A stretch of DNA of 64,000 nucleotides from Rhynochetos jubatus (lineage: Eukaryota; Chordata; Aves; Eurypygiformes; Rhynochetidae). The position numbers were made by a program, and so were the translations under genes. Position 1 is the first letter of the stretch, and each line of letters starts with the position of its first letter. The notes under the pieces were generated by a model. The model searched no databases, was not told the origin of the DNA, and saw only the letters and a program-made list of their open reading frames with translations. The DNA lies in contig CM050653.1 in the NCBI GenBank assembly GCA_027574665.1, forward strand, positions 41,428,118 to 41,492,117, in the 5' to 3' direction. Of the stretch, positions 12,574 to 25,708 are shown one piece after another.

Positions 12574-15009
12574 CAATTGTGAAGACAGCTTTCTTGTTCC
12601 ATTTTGGATTTTGAGGTTGAACTTTCCATTTTGGCAATCATTCCAACTTTTATTCTTGCTTGCCAAACTACTGCAAAGAAACACAAGAGGCATAGATGTC
12701 CTATGTAAAATAAGTGTATTAAAGCAGTAAATAAAAACCTTGTCTACAGACAACCACGTCTTGATTACCTTAAATCAATTTAGTTAAGCCCTGGCAAATT
12801 TTCATGGCTCTGGTTCTATTTTCATTGATACGAGCTTTATATAACATCTGATCACCTGTCAGTACAAGCCCAATCTGGATCAGGCATGACAACATAATTT
12901 TAACTAATGCTTAATAACTAAAAACATAAGACACAATCTTTATGCTGTGCAGTAAGCCAGACAATACCTTATCTCACAGTCTTCTCAGACCCATTTTTTG
13001 ACCCTTTTTCATTACACATTTTAATGGGTAGAATTAATTTGTACTTGTTCAATGCTGAGATTTATATGACAACAGTATAACCTTCTTTTGCTGTGAGGTG
13101 TCCTAAAATCAGATTAATAATCTTGCAGCAGCAGCACCGCAACCTTTCACTGAAGAAATTACAGACAGTCCTGCAGCCATCTGCCCTGGTTTAACTAAAC
13201 TAGTTTCAAATTACACTCCATTAAAAACAGTGCAGATGTGTCTTGTCAGACACAAAGAATCACACGTCCTATTTCTAGAAGATGTATGAAGACAGGACAG
13301 AACCAAGATGTCTGCTCTATCACTGCCTTGCACATTGAAGGCCTCGAAAATGGAAGCAGAATTCGTTTCAAGCCGTGGTTCGCACACCCCATCTTTTCAG
13401 GGACAAAAGTGACCAAATAAAGCTTAGTTTAGCTAAATACCGGAATCAGAAGCCTGCAATTGGATAACCCAAAGGGTCCAAAATCAGGAGGTGCGTGATA
13501 CTGTTCTACTGCACAATTAGGATTCTGACCTGAGAGCTGTGAACACTTGCTTTTGGACACACTGCTTAATGTCCATTGCATTCTAGCTTTGCATCTCCAG
13601 ACTCACTACTCCACGAAACAACACATTACCATGCAGGTTGAATTCCCCATTATTTTACAAACAGAAACAAAAGAACAAAGTAGGCACATTTTCAAGCTGC
13701 TGTCCATAAAAATGTACCCAGTTGTTAACACATCTTATAGTAAGGGGCAGAGGAGAGGAAAACCATACACACATGAACAGTGAACTTACTGCAAATTGAA
13801 GTTACAAACCCCAAATCTAGAAAAATCATTCTTTCACTTTCCAGTCATCCTTCCCTGCAGTCATCTTCCTTTCTTTCCACTTCAATTTACATTCATACAG
13901 ATTCAAAACCTAGTTCCTCTCCAATAACCAAAAGATATTAGAGAGGGGTCAGAACTGGTACAGTATTGACAGCGTGAGGAAAATCATGCAAACAGTCCTG
14001 GAGGGAAGGTAGGCAACGGAAGAGAAGAATATGAGCTTCAGATCACTCTTTCAGCTTTGGGAAAAACAAAACCCTAAAACATTTTGTTTCTCCTTTACTT
14101 TTTTCCACATTTTTTTCCTTTTCTCTGTGCAAACTAAGTTTTATTGCTCGTTACCTTCCCCCTCCCCCCCACAGGCCACAGAAAAGAAAGATAGATAGAA
14201 GATATAAGGAAGCATCTTCATTGTTACTAAGTACTTTAGAAATGTGAGCAATGGAAGCAGTTAAAGCAGAGGCATTGCAGAAGCAAATCAAAGTAGAAAG
14301 GTTTGCGATTCCAACAGGCACAGTTTTCCAGAAACAATTACATTGTTACACAAATCTCTATCCATTGATTGGTAAAGGACTTTGATTGATCAACCAATCG
14401 GTACTCAGGATCTTACATCCCTTGCCAATATTTAGGAAAAAAACCCGTAACAGTCTCATGCAGATGAGATCCCCATAGCTAAAGGACAGACTAACATGAA
14501 AAAAGCAGAGTTATGCATCAGTAACCGCACGACAGCCGTTGCTTTCACTGAAGCAATTCAGTCCCGCAGAATATTAAAATGAGAACTTTTCTTTTGACTA
14601 CTCAGTTTTCAAGCTGGGGCAAACAAATAAAATAAATAACAACTGCTGCCAATACGTCTCACTGCTGGAGTAGGAACACATAAGCCTTTTAACTGTGTTA
14701 GAGATTAAATGCCGTTGTTTTAAATATCCGTGGAAAGTTTAGCTATACTCTGAGGATGAATGAAAGACTAGCAGCCATAGTCACTCTCTCTCAAGGATTT
14801 ACCAAGCCTATCTTTTATCAACATGATAAACAAGAGCTGCAAGCAGAGACAGACAGATGATGCCACTCATGCTACCTCCACAATGCAACAGTGTTTTCTA
14901 AGAAAGGAAAAAAATCCATGTTATTTTTCTTTACCATACAAATGTAACATTTAGAGAAATACCCCTTTCCTTTACAGAGAAATATCACCTCACAGAAGCC
15001 ATATCTCAC

Positions 15010-16690
15010 ACTCCAAAATGAAACAAGATGAAATACCTTCCCAGAGACGAAGCCTGGAGCCGAGCAGGCAGGGGTGCCCTGCTGCCAGACCCCACAGTCA
15101 ACTACCCTCACAAGCCTCTGTTTCTCAGGCTCGGCCCCTGCTCCCAGCCTCTGGCACTGGGGCTCCTCACAATCTTTTTCAGTGGTGCAGCATGGAGGCA
15201 CTGACACATGCTGCCCGTTTTCCCTGAGCCTTTTCATCTCAGATACCCAAGGTCCTACATGATGCATTTGCTTCCCCGGCCCAGTGTAACTGCCGACCTT
15301 TTTGGTGTGAAAGGCAGGTGTCCTACTGCTCAAAATTTTTTGACAAGATGAGCCTAAGCACAACCGTAAGTCCAAGCACACCCCAAAGTACCAGCCATTC
15401 ATAACCCCAACTAGCTGACAGTCAAGTTTGTCCTCAGTGAAGGATCACGTCCCAAGGTTGCAGGAGAGGTGGCGACAGTCTCATCTGAATCCACACGGTG
15501 TAGCCCAGGCTCCCTCTCGTCCATTTAATTCTTTCTATGGTTTTTCATTAAGCATTAAAAAATGCTACTTCCCTCCTCAGGATGCTAAAAGGCCATTTAT
15601 TATTGTGTCCAGTCCCAAACAGAGCAGTATCAGTGAGAGAGCTGAAAGTCATTCGTGTGATACTCATGGTAACTTCAGAACTGCATTTTCCTCTTACAGC
15701 CCCAATATTTTGGACAGGAATAGAAGGGGTGGGGAGGCAGAAAGCCACACTCCAACAGCACTGTGCCTCGGACGCCCTGCAGCCACCAACTTAGAGCCAC
15801 CACATCAGGGCCCCCACCGCCACCTGGGCTTTGTCGTCCCCTTCTTGCTTTCCCCCTCCAGATCACACCAGAAACACCAGGCTCGTCCTGCACCACAGGG
15901 GCATGACGTACTTGCTGACACTGTCTTGCCAAAGCACAGCAGACTCTCAGGTTTCATGCCCCATGTAGCAGAAGGGCCACCCCAGGGGTACCAGGGCCTG
16001 CAGCCAGATGCCAATCCAGGGGGCTCAGAGGAAGAAGGGCTGCTGGGAGTGGTGGAGGCCTCGCCGCAGTGCGGTGGCATGCGTCCCCTGCCTTTCCCAG
16101 ACCCCATGTGCCAAATGCAGCTAATGAATGGGTACAAGGCCAGGCCAAGCTGCTGCTTCTTGAAGGGAACAGGAAGTCAATTGTGGAGCCTGCTGTGCGT
16201 GCCAGCTGCAAAAGCATCATGCTCAAGGCATGCAAACTTGCAAGCGTTGTCTCAAGGCACCGTAAAAAGCCCCACTCCTGGCTGTGCTTGCTCAAGTTCA
16301 TTTTACCCAAGATCTCCCATTTGACACCGCAAGGAGGGTCACATTTTCCATGTACAGCTTGCACTTGCACCACAGCCCCAGAGAAACAGGGGTGAACTCT
16401 TCCAGCCATCCCCAACCCTCTGAAATCCTGACACTGCCTCACGCCCTAGACTGAGCTCATTCTGGGGTCCTGGTTTGTGCCAGTCTCTGTGGGTACACTG
16501 AGTGCCACAGAATGGGCCAACAACAGAAAAAAGAAAATAACACAGTTGAAGCTCCTCTCCACATAAGTACAGAGCTTTTTGCAATTCCCTTTGCTCCCAC
16601 CCCCAGCCTGTTTCACCACTGTTGCAGCCCAAATACCTCGGTTGCTCTGACATGTGGGCTCCAGGGGCCTTAGCTGTACGCATACGTTGT
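15010..16690. other. GC-rich block in the large intron, no recognised gene
   Basis: About 1.7 kb is clearly richer in G and C than its surroundings, on both sides of which the AT-rich background returns sharply. Long frames are open on both strands (298 codons at 15428-16324 plus, 176 codons at 14872-15402 minus, 162 codons at 15954-16442 minus). This is expected where stop codons are rare. None has a recognisable domain, and the frames compete on both strands. I read it as a GC-rich insertion or an old, unrecognised transposable element, not a gene. Confidence 0.4.
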
Positions 16691-17785
16691 AGGCCATTCT
16701 GGCTGGGGGGTGTACACGATAGACACTTCCCTAATGGCCAAAACTACAGCTAGGAAGGTTTAAAATTGTGAATTTTGCAAAGTAATGTAGGTCAAAACCA
16801 AGTTTTCGATTAGCTCACAGCATTTCCACCATTCGGCAGCAGACGTCCTGCTGCAAGGCTCTGGAGTTCAGCAGTCAGAAGCAGTTGTACTGGGGAAACA
16901 GCCAGAAACGTTGTCACTGCCTTTTAGCAAGAACTGGGCCATTCACTCAGCTCCCAAGGCCTGTGCCAAGGAGGCAGGAGTAGTTTATAATGCAGAGGAT
17001 TTGAAACGCACTACACCAACAGCATCTGAAAAGGATAAAACCCAGCGGAGGGCGTGCTGCAACTCAAAGTTTGCTGTTTGCTTTGCTGGACCCTCCCACC
17101 CACTCTTGAAAGAAAGGACAACGCTCAGATGGGATTTTCCCTCCCATCTTGAGATAATCTTTGGAAGCAACGCATGAAAAGCTGAAAGAACAATTCCTGC
17201 TGGTGTGAGAAGAGGCTGAGCCTCTTTATGTAGTACATTTAGTCATGCATTCTTTAAAGACACATGTGTAGGGAGGGGTGGGCAGTTTTTGGCTATGTTA
17301 TTTTTTCCCCAAACCTCCTGTAATCTCAGTAGGGCTAGAAACTGCATGTGCCTGGTTTATTTGGGAACCCTATGTACCAGTTCTTACAACCTAAATTATT
17401 TCTCCTTAAAGCAGCTTGCTCTAGGAAGCTAAGCGCTGAATATCAGTTAAAACTGTTTCTATCTTCCAAACTTATTCTGGGAATATAACTTCGTATCTGG
17501 ATAGATGGGATTCTGAGCTCCTCTTTTTAAAGATACAATCAAAATTTATATTAATAGATCATATGCTTTTCTTGTCTTTAATAAATTGAGACTTCATCAT
17601 ATTGACACTGACACAAGTCAATATTATACCTTGCCATTAGAAGTGTGGTCAGGTTTTTATTAGTATTTCAGACACTGATCAAAATCACCCTTAATTGGTA
17701 TTTTCCCCAAACTAGTTCATCTCTGCCTAATAGCTCAGATATTCAGGCTATGTATATAACTTCTTCTCTCCTCTAAAGATCTGAC

Positions 17786-17818
17786 TGTTAAGGGGAGAAC
17801 TTTTGTCTCCCCTTAACA
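17786..17818. repeat. Perfect inverted repeat: 13-bp stem, 7-nt loop
   Basis: The arm tgttaaggggaga at 17786-17798 and its exact reverse complement tctccccttaaca at 17806-17818 flank the loop acttttg. The stem would form in RNA from either strand. Confidence 0.9.
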
Positions 17819-17848
17819 TAAAAATAGTTACGCTCTTTATGGAAAAAG

Positions 17849-17916
17849 CCATTTATGTGGAACCATTTATATGAAACCAGATATTTTATATGGAAACATT
17901 TATATGCCATTTCATA
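17849..17916. repeat. Degenerate short tandem repeat, catttatatg-like units
   Basis: Units resembling ccatttatatggaaa recur about four times with small changes: ccatttatgtggaa, ccatttatatgaaa, a variant with ttttatatgg, and acatttatatgcc. It is a low-copy, diverged minisatellite-like tract. Confidence 0.6.
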
Positions 17917-20900
17917 AATTTTCCAGTGTTTGCTCAGTATTTTGAAAACTGTAATTGTATGGTAGCATCAGCCTGATCTTCGGTTTATTATATTACTTTT
18001 AAACTGGATTCTATACAAGACACTGAGCTTAAATGAAATTTAGAGGAAGCATGTAATACTTTCTCTCAGTAGATTCACATTCAATATCTCTTTTTGTTGT
18101 TTTATTATTTAATATTTACTTCTTTAGTGCTGCAGACCATGAGAACTTTCCAGGACATCTGAAATTTGAAAACTAATCTGATATGCATTTGATTTGATTC
18201 ACACACCAAAATCTAAATTAAAGGATTTTTTTTTCCACAGTTCTCTATTGTTTCTCCATTTATTCCTGCTGCTTTTTCACATCAGAACAAATGTGGAATA
18301 TTTTCGCCCATATGTAAGGGACGCCTGATTTTCAAACCGAGTAACTTATTGAATTTATAATTCAGGTGTTTTACTACAGATCTAATACCTAACATCTGCA
18401 AAGTAACGTTTGGAGAGGTTCTGTCTATACCGACCTATTCAAGCATGGCAGGATGCTCCTAACATAGTTATCACAGTTAGACAGGATGAATATGGACTGG
18501 TGGTGTGAAAGTTAAACGAAAGTCATCCACAAACTCTACCACCTCCCAGTGTCAGAGAAGTGATAGCAGGAAACCCTTTTCCTCCTCCATGGAGGCTCAA
18601 GGGTGGGGTTCTGTACAGTCATTGGGGACTGGGAACTTGCCTGAGTATGTCTGCATGGCGCCTGCATATCAGTGAAGATACGCTGATTTGAATTAAGGGA
18701 TAGTAGCCTTGTTTTCAAAGTTTTTCACATTACAGTTTCTTTTATAAAAAGAAGGATCAAACAAACTAACCCAAGTAAAGCACTTAATATAGCTACAGTC
18801 CACACCCTATAGCATTTCAGAATTGCTAACGACGTATTTTGAGCCATCAATGCAGTAACACGAGGTGAACAGAATGAATCAAGTGCAGCTGCCAGGGTTC
18901 CCTTTGACTTTTTAATACCTTATTTGTTTCCCATGGTGTGGACACATTTTTAACAGCGTAGACAGCTAAATCAATGGCCAGTTAACTATTGATCCCTGGC
19001 TGTTTTCACTCTCGTTGAACAGCACACCAAAAGACTTACAACACTGTACAGAAAGCCTAAACTTTACATGGATTTTATTAGTGCGCTAAGTACCGATAAT
19101 CCAACAGATACGGTGGAAGGAACCCGGTAAAAGCAATGCTGGCTGCCTTGTCAAGAGTTCTTCCACAGCTCTTTGCAACAGGCGGTGCCAGAAACACGCT
19201 ATCTCCTCAACCAAGGCTGTGTCTAAACACTGAAGGTTTTGCAGGGCAAGTACTACAGATGAGAAGACACTGGGTTATTCAAAAAAGCTTATTTTGTCTT
19301 AGGTATCTTCAAAAGAATATGTGTGTTTTTTGATGACCTTTCAGAGACTCCAATACATCAAGATATAACAACCTGAGATACTACATCTCTTTAACCCTGA
19401 TACGTCTACCTCATGGTAGTGACCGTGCCTTTTAAGACTGAGTGCTGACTACATGTTTTATAAATTATCTTTCTTCATATGCAACCCTACTCAACTTTTA
19501 CCCTATGATAGTATAAAATCTACTAGCAATGTGTTTTTTTTCCACAGCGCTGCAGGAGATTCGTCCTCAGCATAATTATATAACTACTCTACAGCAATAA
19601 TTAAGCCCAATCCACCAAGCATTATAAATATATCTAAAACTAAGCCTGCAGCGTGCATTTTCTGTATAAGCCTGATTGTCAACAAGTCATGTCAAAAGCC
19701 TGTTAACAACGACAAGGACACTTTCTGAAAAGACACAGTGGCTCTGCACATAAACACATGAACACTTATAAGTGCCATTTTGAAGAAAAGCATTTTCTCA
19801 ATGATTTTCAAAATTATTTTACTGTTACTTGCATAAGTAAATTTAAGCACTTCTGAGCTTTATAATGACCCAAGAAAAGAACTCCTGCCATCAGAAATCC
19901 TTTGCCTGGGAGATGTGACTCAGGCACTCAGCCTTAATCTGCCATCGCTGAAACACTCATGGCAGTTACTTCTCAAACAAGGCGTAAGCTAAAGATCTGT
20001 TCTACCAAATTTTGTTGAAAAATTGCAAACAAGTAAATTCCTAAAAACCATGACCTATGATGAGGAAAAGAATGAAAGTATTGTAGGAAATTATTTGTCA
20101 CAAACACCTGTATCAGTTCCACAGTGAAATATTATTTATAAGTACTGTTTTAATTAAAACTGTGAACTTTAAAAAGAGTTCATAGTTTATACATGCTCAG
20201 TATTTCTTCTCACTGTGCAAACTACCAGAGTGCTGTGCCGTGCTGTGTAAGCTGGACTCAGCTTTCTCTTAATTAAGTTTGTTCATGGACAGCACAGCAT
20301 TTGCTAAAGCTAAATATCGCTGGAACCGAATTGTTATTGGTCTGTCCAGCACAGAGCTGCTGCAGAACCTTCCATCATGCATTGCATCTGCCAATGGTGA
20401 TTTGATTTGCCCTTCGTCTTGGGTGGCAAATATGGACTTGAGTCACTCGGTCACTGCCTTCAGAGCATTGTAAAAGATACATCGTACCTACTTTTATTGC
20501 CACAAAATATGATCATAACCAGAACTATCACAGAGAGAGATAAAAAATTATTTTTCATACTTCTGCCATTGGGAAGTGAAATTTTTAGAACTTCTTTTTC
20601 TTAGTTTTCATAGAAACAAATTTCCTCAGTTTCCAACTTGCGCAGTGCACTGCAGCCAAAGAGGCAGCTCAACCTCTGCAAAAATTATTGTGTCTCTCTA
20701 GCTCTGAAGGTGTTTTGTTGCCTCCATACTCTCTTTCCTACTGTTTTAATGACTGCTTTGCTATTTATAATGCTGTTAAGTATGAATCAATTAATCACCT
20801 CAGATTACCTGAAGTCTATCTATAAAAAATTCTGAAAATGCTACATAATCTCCTAGAGTGAACCCTAAATTAGAAACTCACTGGTGACCTCTGGAAGCAA

Positions 20901-23900
20901 AAGGCTGATTTGCCAGATGAGCTGCAATCTAAGCCAAACACCTTACCTATTTATTTTGATTTGTCACCAACTGTGTTCTAGTGAACTGAAGACACAGTGT
21001 CCCACTGCACGTTACACAATACTGCATTGAGTGTATTTATTTGCTTTATACTGTACTGGGTTAATGACATGCTGATTGATGTATATTTTCCAGGATTTTC
21101 TTACTGATAGTTAGACAGGAGTCAACTCCTTTGCCCCAACACAAAGTCAACAAATCTTGCAATGTAACTCCTACTATTCACATTCTCACTCAATTGCGTT
21201 TTTCAAGATGTTGTCCCACAGAAAGGGTGCATTTGTACATGTTCATGCATATACTTACACAAACAGAGAAAGAAGAGGTCACAAAAGACATTATTTGCTT
21301 TACAGAGGTCACAGCATGAAATCAGGCCACATTATCAATAAGGGAGGAAAAAAAATTAATTTGAGCTAAAATGCTGTATGCAGTAAATCAATAAAATTAA
21401 ATTAACAGCTTAACTTAAAGTGCTCTTAAAAATATGCTCAAAAACCTGTCCCATTATCATGGATCCCTATAATTATTTGGCATTTTGAAGAACGTGATAC
21501 ACACAAATAGTAAGTATTTAGTAACACTGCTTACTTCAGTTCTTTAAAAAAGATCTGCAGTGTCAGTAATACTAATTAGTTGAAATCATTTTTTTAACAT
21601 TTAAAATGTTCTGTGCAAAAATGTCCAATTGAAATAATATCTAAAAAAGAAAATTGCAAGTATTTTTGCTTTAATTAAAATCATTATACTCTCAAGCACC
21701 TGACATAAACACAAAGAGTTTCAAGATGAAAGTCAGACAATATAAAACTCTTTCAAGAATTCTACAGTTCTCATTTGTCTAAGCTCAATTCTGGAAAGTG
21801 GTAACAGGTCCTGAAAAGCTGGATTTGCATACAAAGTAATGGAGATTCTAGAGTAAATGGTTAAAATTATTACAGAATTTCTAGATCTCGCTTTGTTAAT
21901 CTACATTTGCCAAGGTGGTGACTCAAGCCATGGTCTGGTGACTCCTGAAGCTGACTGGGCTGTGCAATTTTCTTACATCAACATTTCAAGCAGAATGTCT
22001 GTTCTCATGACAGTAACGCTGAACCAAAAGGATTACAAATGGTAGTAGAAACAAAAGGTTTTCTCCTTTATCTATCTCAGGATACAATAGTACCACTCAG
22101 TGCAGACTGAATGTGGCATTGTAGAGGACAAACCTGCGTTCCTCAGACTGTAGGTTTAAAGCACTTAGAACAACCTACAGATTATGTACTTTGTGGACAC
22201 TGTGAGAGGTGTTAGAGCAGAGGTTGCATGTTGCTCCTCAAGCTCAAAAAAGGAAGTGATGGGACTTTCTAAATGTCAGGAGTGTGGCAAAGGCAAAGGA
22301 TTTGCTGTTGATCTTCCCGTGGCCATAGGATGTCATAATGAAGCTGCAGAGGCACAAGTTACGCATGTTTTCATGCACCCGTAACCTGTACTCGGCTGGG
22401 GTGGTTTCAGGACGTTCTGTACACTATTTCTAGCAGCTGTTCTCCCTACGGACAGAGTATTTATTCTGTCATGGCCTGAACTTTCTCTAACTGAGTTCTA
22501 CAGCAAAGTTTTCATTGGTCTCACTTGATAGTATCAGGATCTGTGCTTGGAAAATATTTTCAAAACTATATGCATATTAATAAAGATGCAAGAAAACAAG
22601 TGGATGCATATCTTCTGATGATTATCATGCATTTATTGTTTGCCTTTAACATTTCCTTTCAAAGATGCCAGCAAAACATAGATTTGAAATGCTACATATG
22701 CACACAGGGTTAAATTATTATCAATATTACATCTATCAGTAGATCAATAGGAACTTACGCATTTCTCTACTGAAGTTTCTCTAGGCTGGGACTAAGTCAG
22801 GAAACTCAGATCTCTTCATGTAAAATTCAAAGCCTTAGCATTTAACTGTCTACGCTTGCACTGGAAAAAGACTGTAGCTATTAACGGTAGTAAATTATCA
22901 GCACTGGGAAAGCATTAGAAGCTTTAAGAGGACTTTTTGGGACAGTATAATGCTTTTTAATATTTGACCTATTGACTCAAAGGCGAATTCAAGCAGCACA
23001 CAGATCCCATGTGATTGCTTGTGAAAAAAACTGAACACTTTCTTTTGTCATGTTTTACGTTACTTCCTATAAACCATAAATGAAGTCAGAATTTTCTTGT
23101 CTGGGAATTCCTGTTGGGATAGAGGTTGAGGTCTACTTAGCCTCAGCCCATACAAACTGCTCAAGAATGGTTATTCATCTTGATGCACATGCCAGAAATG
23201 GAAACCTACTAGTCCTTGAGGATGCATCAATTTTCAGGGAGTCTGGATTCTTTTAACTACTACAGGAACCTCAGAAAAAAATCTACATAGATACTGCTTA
23301 AGGAAAACAAAATCCACCATAAAACACAGCCTTGACAGTTTTATTTTGAGAAATCTGTATTTCACACAGACAAAAATACCATTCCCATTTAAGATCAGGC
23401 ACAACTCACAAAATATACACTGCAGAAATACTTATACTTTTCTTAAATGCATCAGCTATAAAAGGCAACCAAGGCATGTTTCATATGTGACAAGTGATAG
23501 TTATCGCTCACAAGCACAACAGACACCGCAATAGCACATTTTCCCTGTGTGTGGAATTCCCGGTGCTGAGTCAGCAAGTCCCAACAGAGGGTTAGCAGAA
23601 AGGCCTTGAAACTCTCAATTTCCACCCTCACAGATGAACGTGAGGAAATATTAGTGAAGAACCTGTAATTTTATTTAAAAGAAGAAGTATTTACAGAAGG
23701 AAAGGGAAGGGTTGAATTGCTGCGATTATCCCTGCTGAATCCCCTTTACAGAAGCAGCTGAGATGTCTGAGCTCTCCTCAGTGCCCATCAGAGCAACTTT
23801 TGCTCTTTGTAACGAGATTGCCCTCGAAAATGAAGTTGAGAACAGAAGCCAACAGCAAGAAAGCAAGGAAAAAGGGTTAATGTTGGGGCTTAACCCCTGT

Positions 23901-25258
23901 CTGGTTGCAAAATCAAACAGGCATGGTCCCATGCTCTCCCGGATGCAGTCTCAGTAGTGCTGGCACTGCTCCACCATGGGTTTGCTGCCAGAGAAGTCCA
24001 TTACCCCACAGCTGCAGTCAGTGTCAAAACACAGAGCCTGAAAGCGGGAAGACCGCAGGAGAGACTCAGAGGTGTGGGACCACCTCCCTGTCTGCTCTGG
24101 TCTCAGCTAATCTGGGGCTGTGACCAGCTCCAGGGGAGCAGCAGAGGCTACAATGAATGAGAAAAGCACAGGAATAACAAATCAATAACCCACGGTGGCC
24201 ACTGGACAAGCAGCAGCAGAAGAGACACCACATCAGTGTTCAGATGGACAACAAAGGGAAGAGGGGTCAGGCATCTGTCATTCCTCATAGCCTGCTTGGG
24301 AGAGGCAGATGAGCAAAGCATCAAAGCTTCCCTGCCCTGACAGAAAAAAACCAGCAACACTGGGGAAGAAAGCATTATTTAAGGGTATATTGTGCTTTAG
24401 GTAGGCAGAAAATAGGGATCTAGTGTCAAAATTCATTAGCTAGTGGTTTGGGGAAAGCCAGGGGAGAGTAGCAGACATTCCTACAACTGTAAAATATTGG
24501 GGGGAAAATCAAGGATAGAGAGGGCAGTAAGAGAAACATGGTTCTTCTCTTGCCAGTTGATGAAAGCAGAGAGGAGAAGCAATTTATTGTGCCTTTCCAT
24601 CTATAAAAAGCATAGCCTCCACACAAGATGCGGGGCAGCGAACCTGAAAGGAGTGTATGAACTCTTCTACTTCCCCAAACCAAGGAAAGAGTGAGTTCTT
24701 CATGAGCATTTTCCTACAAACCCTTCATTAGTTCCTTCCGCCTTTCATATCAGCTAGAAGAGTGCAGTTTTCTGAGCAGTAAATGCTGACTCAAGTTTTC
24801 CATGCCAATGAATGTTTCCAGTTGCATATTCACAAAAGACAAAGTCAACAATTTTCCGCAGAAAGACGCAGAAACCACTCAGAAATTAGAATAGGTATAT
24901 CATAGGTGGACAATATGGTCAGTTCTATTCACCTAATAAGGATCAAGACAGAGCTATAAAGTAAATTTTGCTGAGCCACGAGGAGCCATAACCTGGTTCA
25001 GCTGTGGAGAGAAAAAAGAACTTCTCTCTGCTCAAGAAGCTGATGTGAAAGGGCACACATGCTGTTCTTGTGGCAGAAACGAAGAGCTTAGAGCAAGGCC
25101 ATTAAGCAAAGACGTCCGGAGTTTGAAATGAAATAATGCACATAGCTGTCCGCAGTCAGCTGGTGAGATGCAATGGCACTGGGGTGCCCAGACAGGAGCT
25201 CTGCAGCACAGGGCTGTCCACGGGGCAGTGAGGCCAAGCTCAGAGGCACTGCTGTATG

Positions 25259-25286
25259 AACTCCATGAACAAAAGTTCATGGAGTT
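25259..25286. repeat. Perfect inverted repeat: 12-bp stem, 4-nt loop
   Basis: The arm aactccatgaac at 25259-25270 and its reverse complement gttcatggagtt at 25275-25286 are separated by aaaa. It is a compact hairpin in otherwise unremarkable sequence. Confidence 0.9.
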
Positions 25287-25670
25287 TAGCTCCTTTGTGA
25301 TGAGGAGGCAAACTGTACAGGAATGCTATAAGATAATAGAAGAGTATATCAGAGATTGAAGATACTAGTTGAATCTGAAGACAGAGCGTACTGCTCAAAC
25401 CCAAGTACATGTGACCAGTCCTCTGTGAGGAGAAAAAGAAGAAGGAAATGTTCCAAGCCCTGTAACTCTGTCTTTCCTTCTGTTTCCAGAAACCTGGACT
25501 TGGTTGCCCTGCCGAGCACACAACTGGCTGTGACTGCTCGCGTGTCAATGATTTGCTGTGCTGTACTAAGTTGGTCTGTGAGAAAATGCACTACCATTTC
25601 AATATTGTGCTCTCCGTGGCTCATACTTACATATTCTTCTTATGTCTATGTGGTACCAGCTGTGGCTAAT

Positions 25671-25708
25671 GCATATATGTGTATGTGTGTGCCCATATAT
25701 ATGTGCAC
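25671..25708. repeat. Alternating purine-pyrimidine tract (TG/TA)
   Basis: gcatatatgtgtatgtgtgt followed by gcccatatatatgtgcac gives almost 40 bp of alternating purine and pyrimidine. Related atatgtg and catacat words recur to about 26.05 kb, indicating a decayed TG/TA microsatellite field. Confidence 0.75.

Noticed and set aside
14980..15005. Minus-strand RYGF near the right spacing for the RRM1 motif GYGFVDF
   Set aside because: The residues that follow (CEVIFLCKG) do not match RRM1, and no acceptor precedes it.
15428..16324. 298-codon plus frame, the longest in the window
   Set aside because: No domain or repeat structure is recognisable, amino-acid use is low-complexity (Ser, Pro, Gly, His rich), and long frames overlap on the other strand. 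The local GC content explains it.
22184..22384. CQECGKGKGF word resembling a zinc-finger half
   Set aside because: Only one Cys pair is present. There is no HxxxH partner, no linker and no repeat, so it is a coincidence.
24985..25005. Minus-strand GYGS word tested as an RRM1 exon
   Set aside because: It continues as SSW rather than VDFDSPAAA and has no splice borders.
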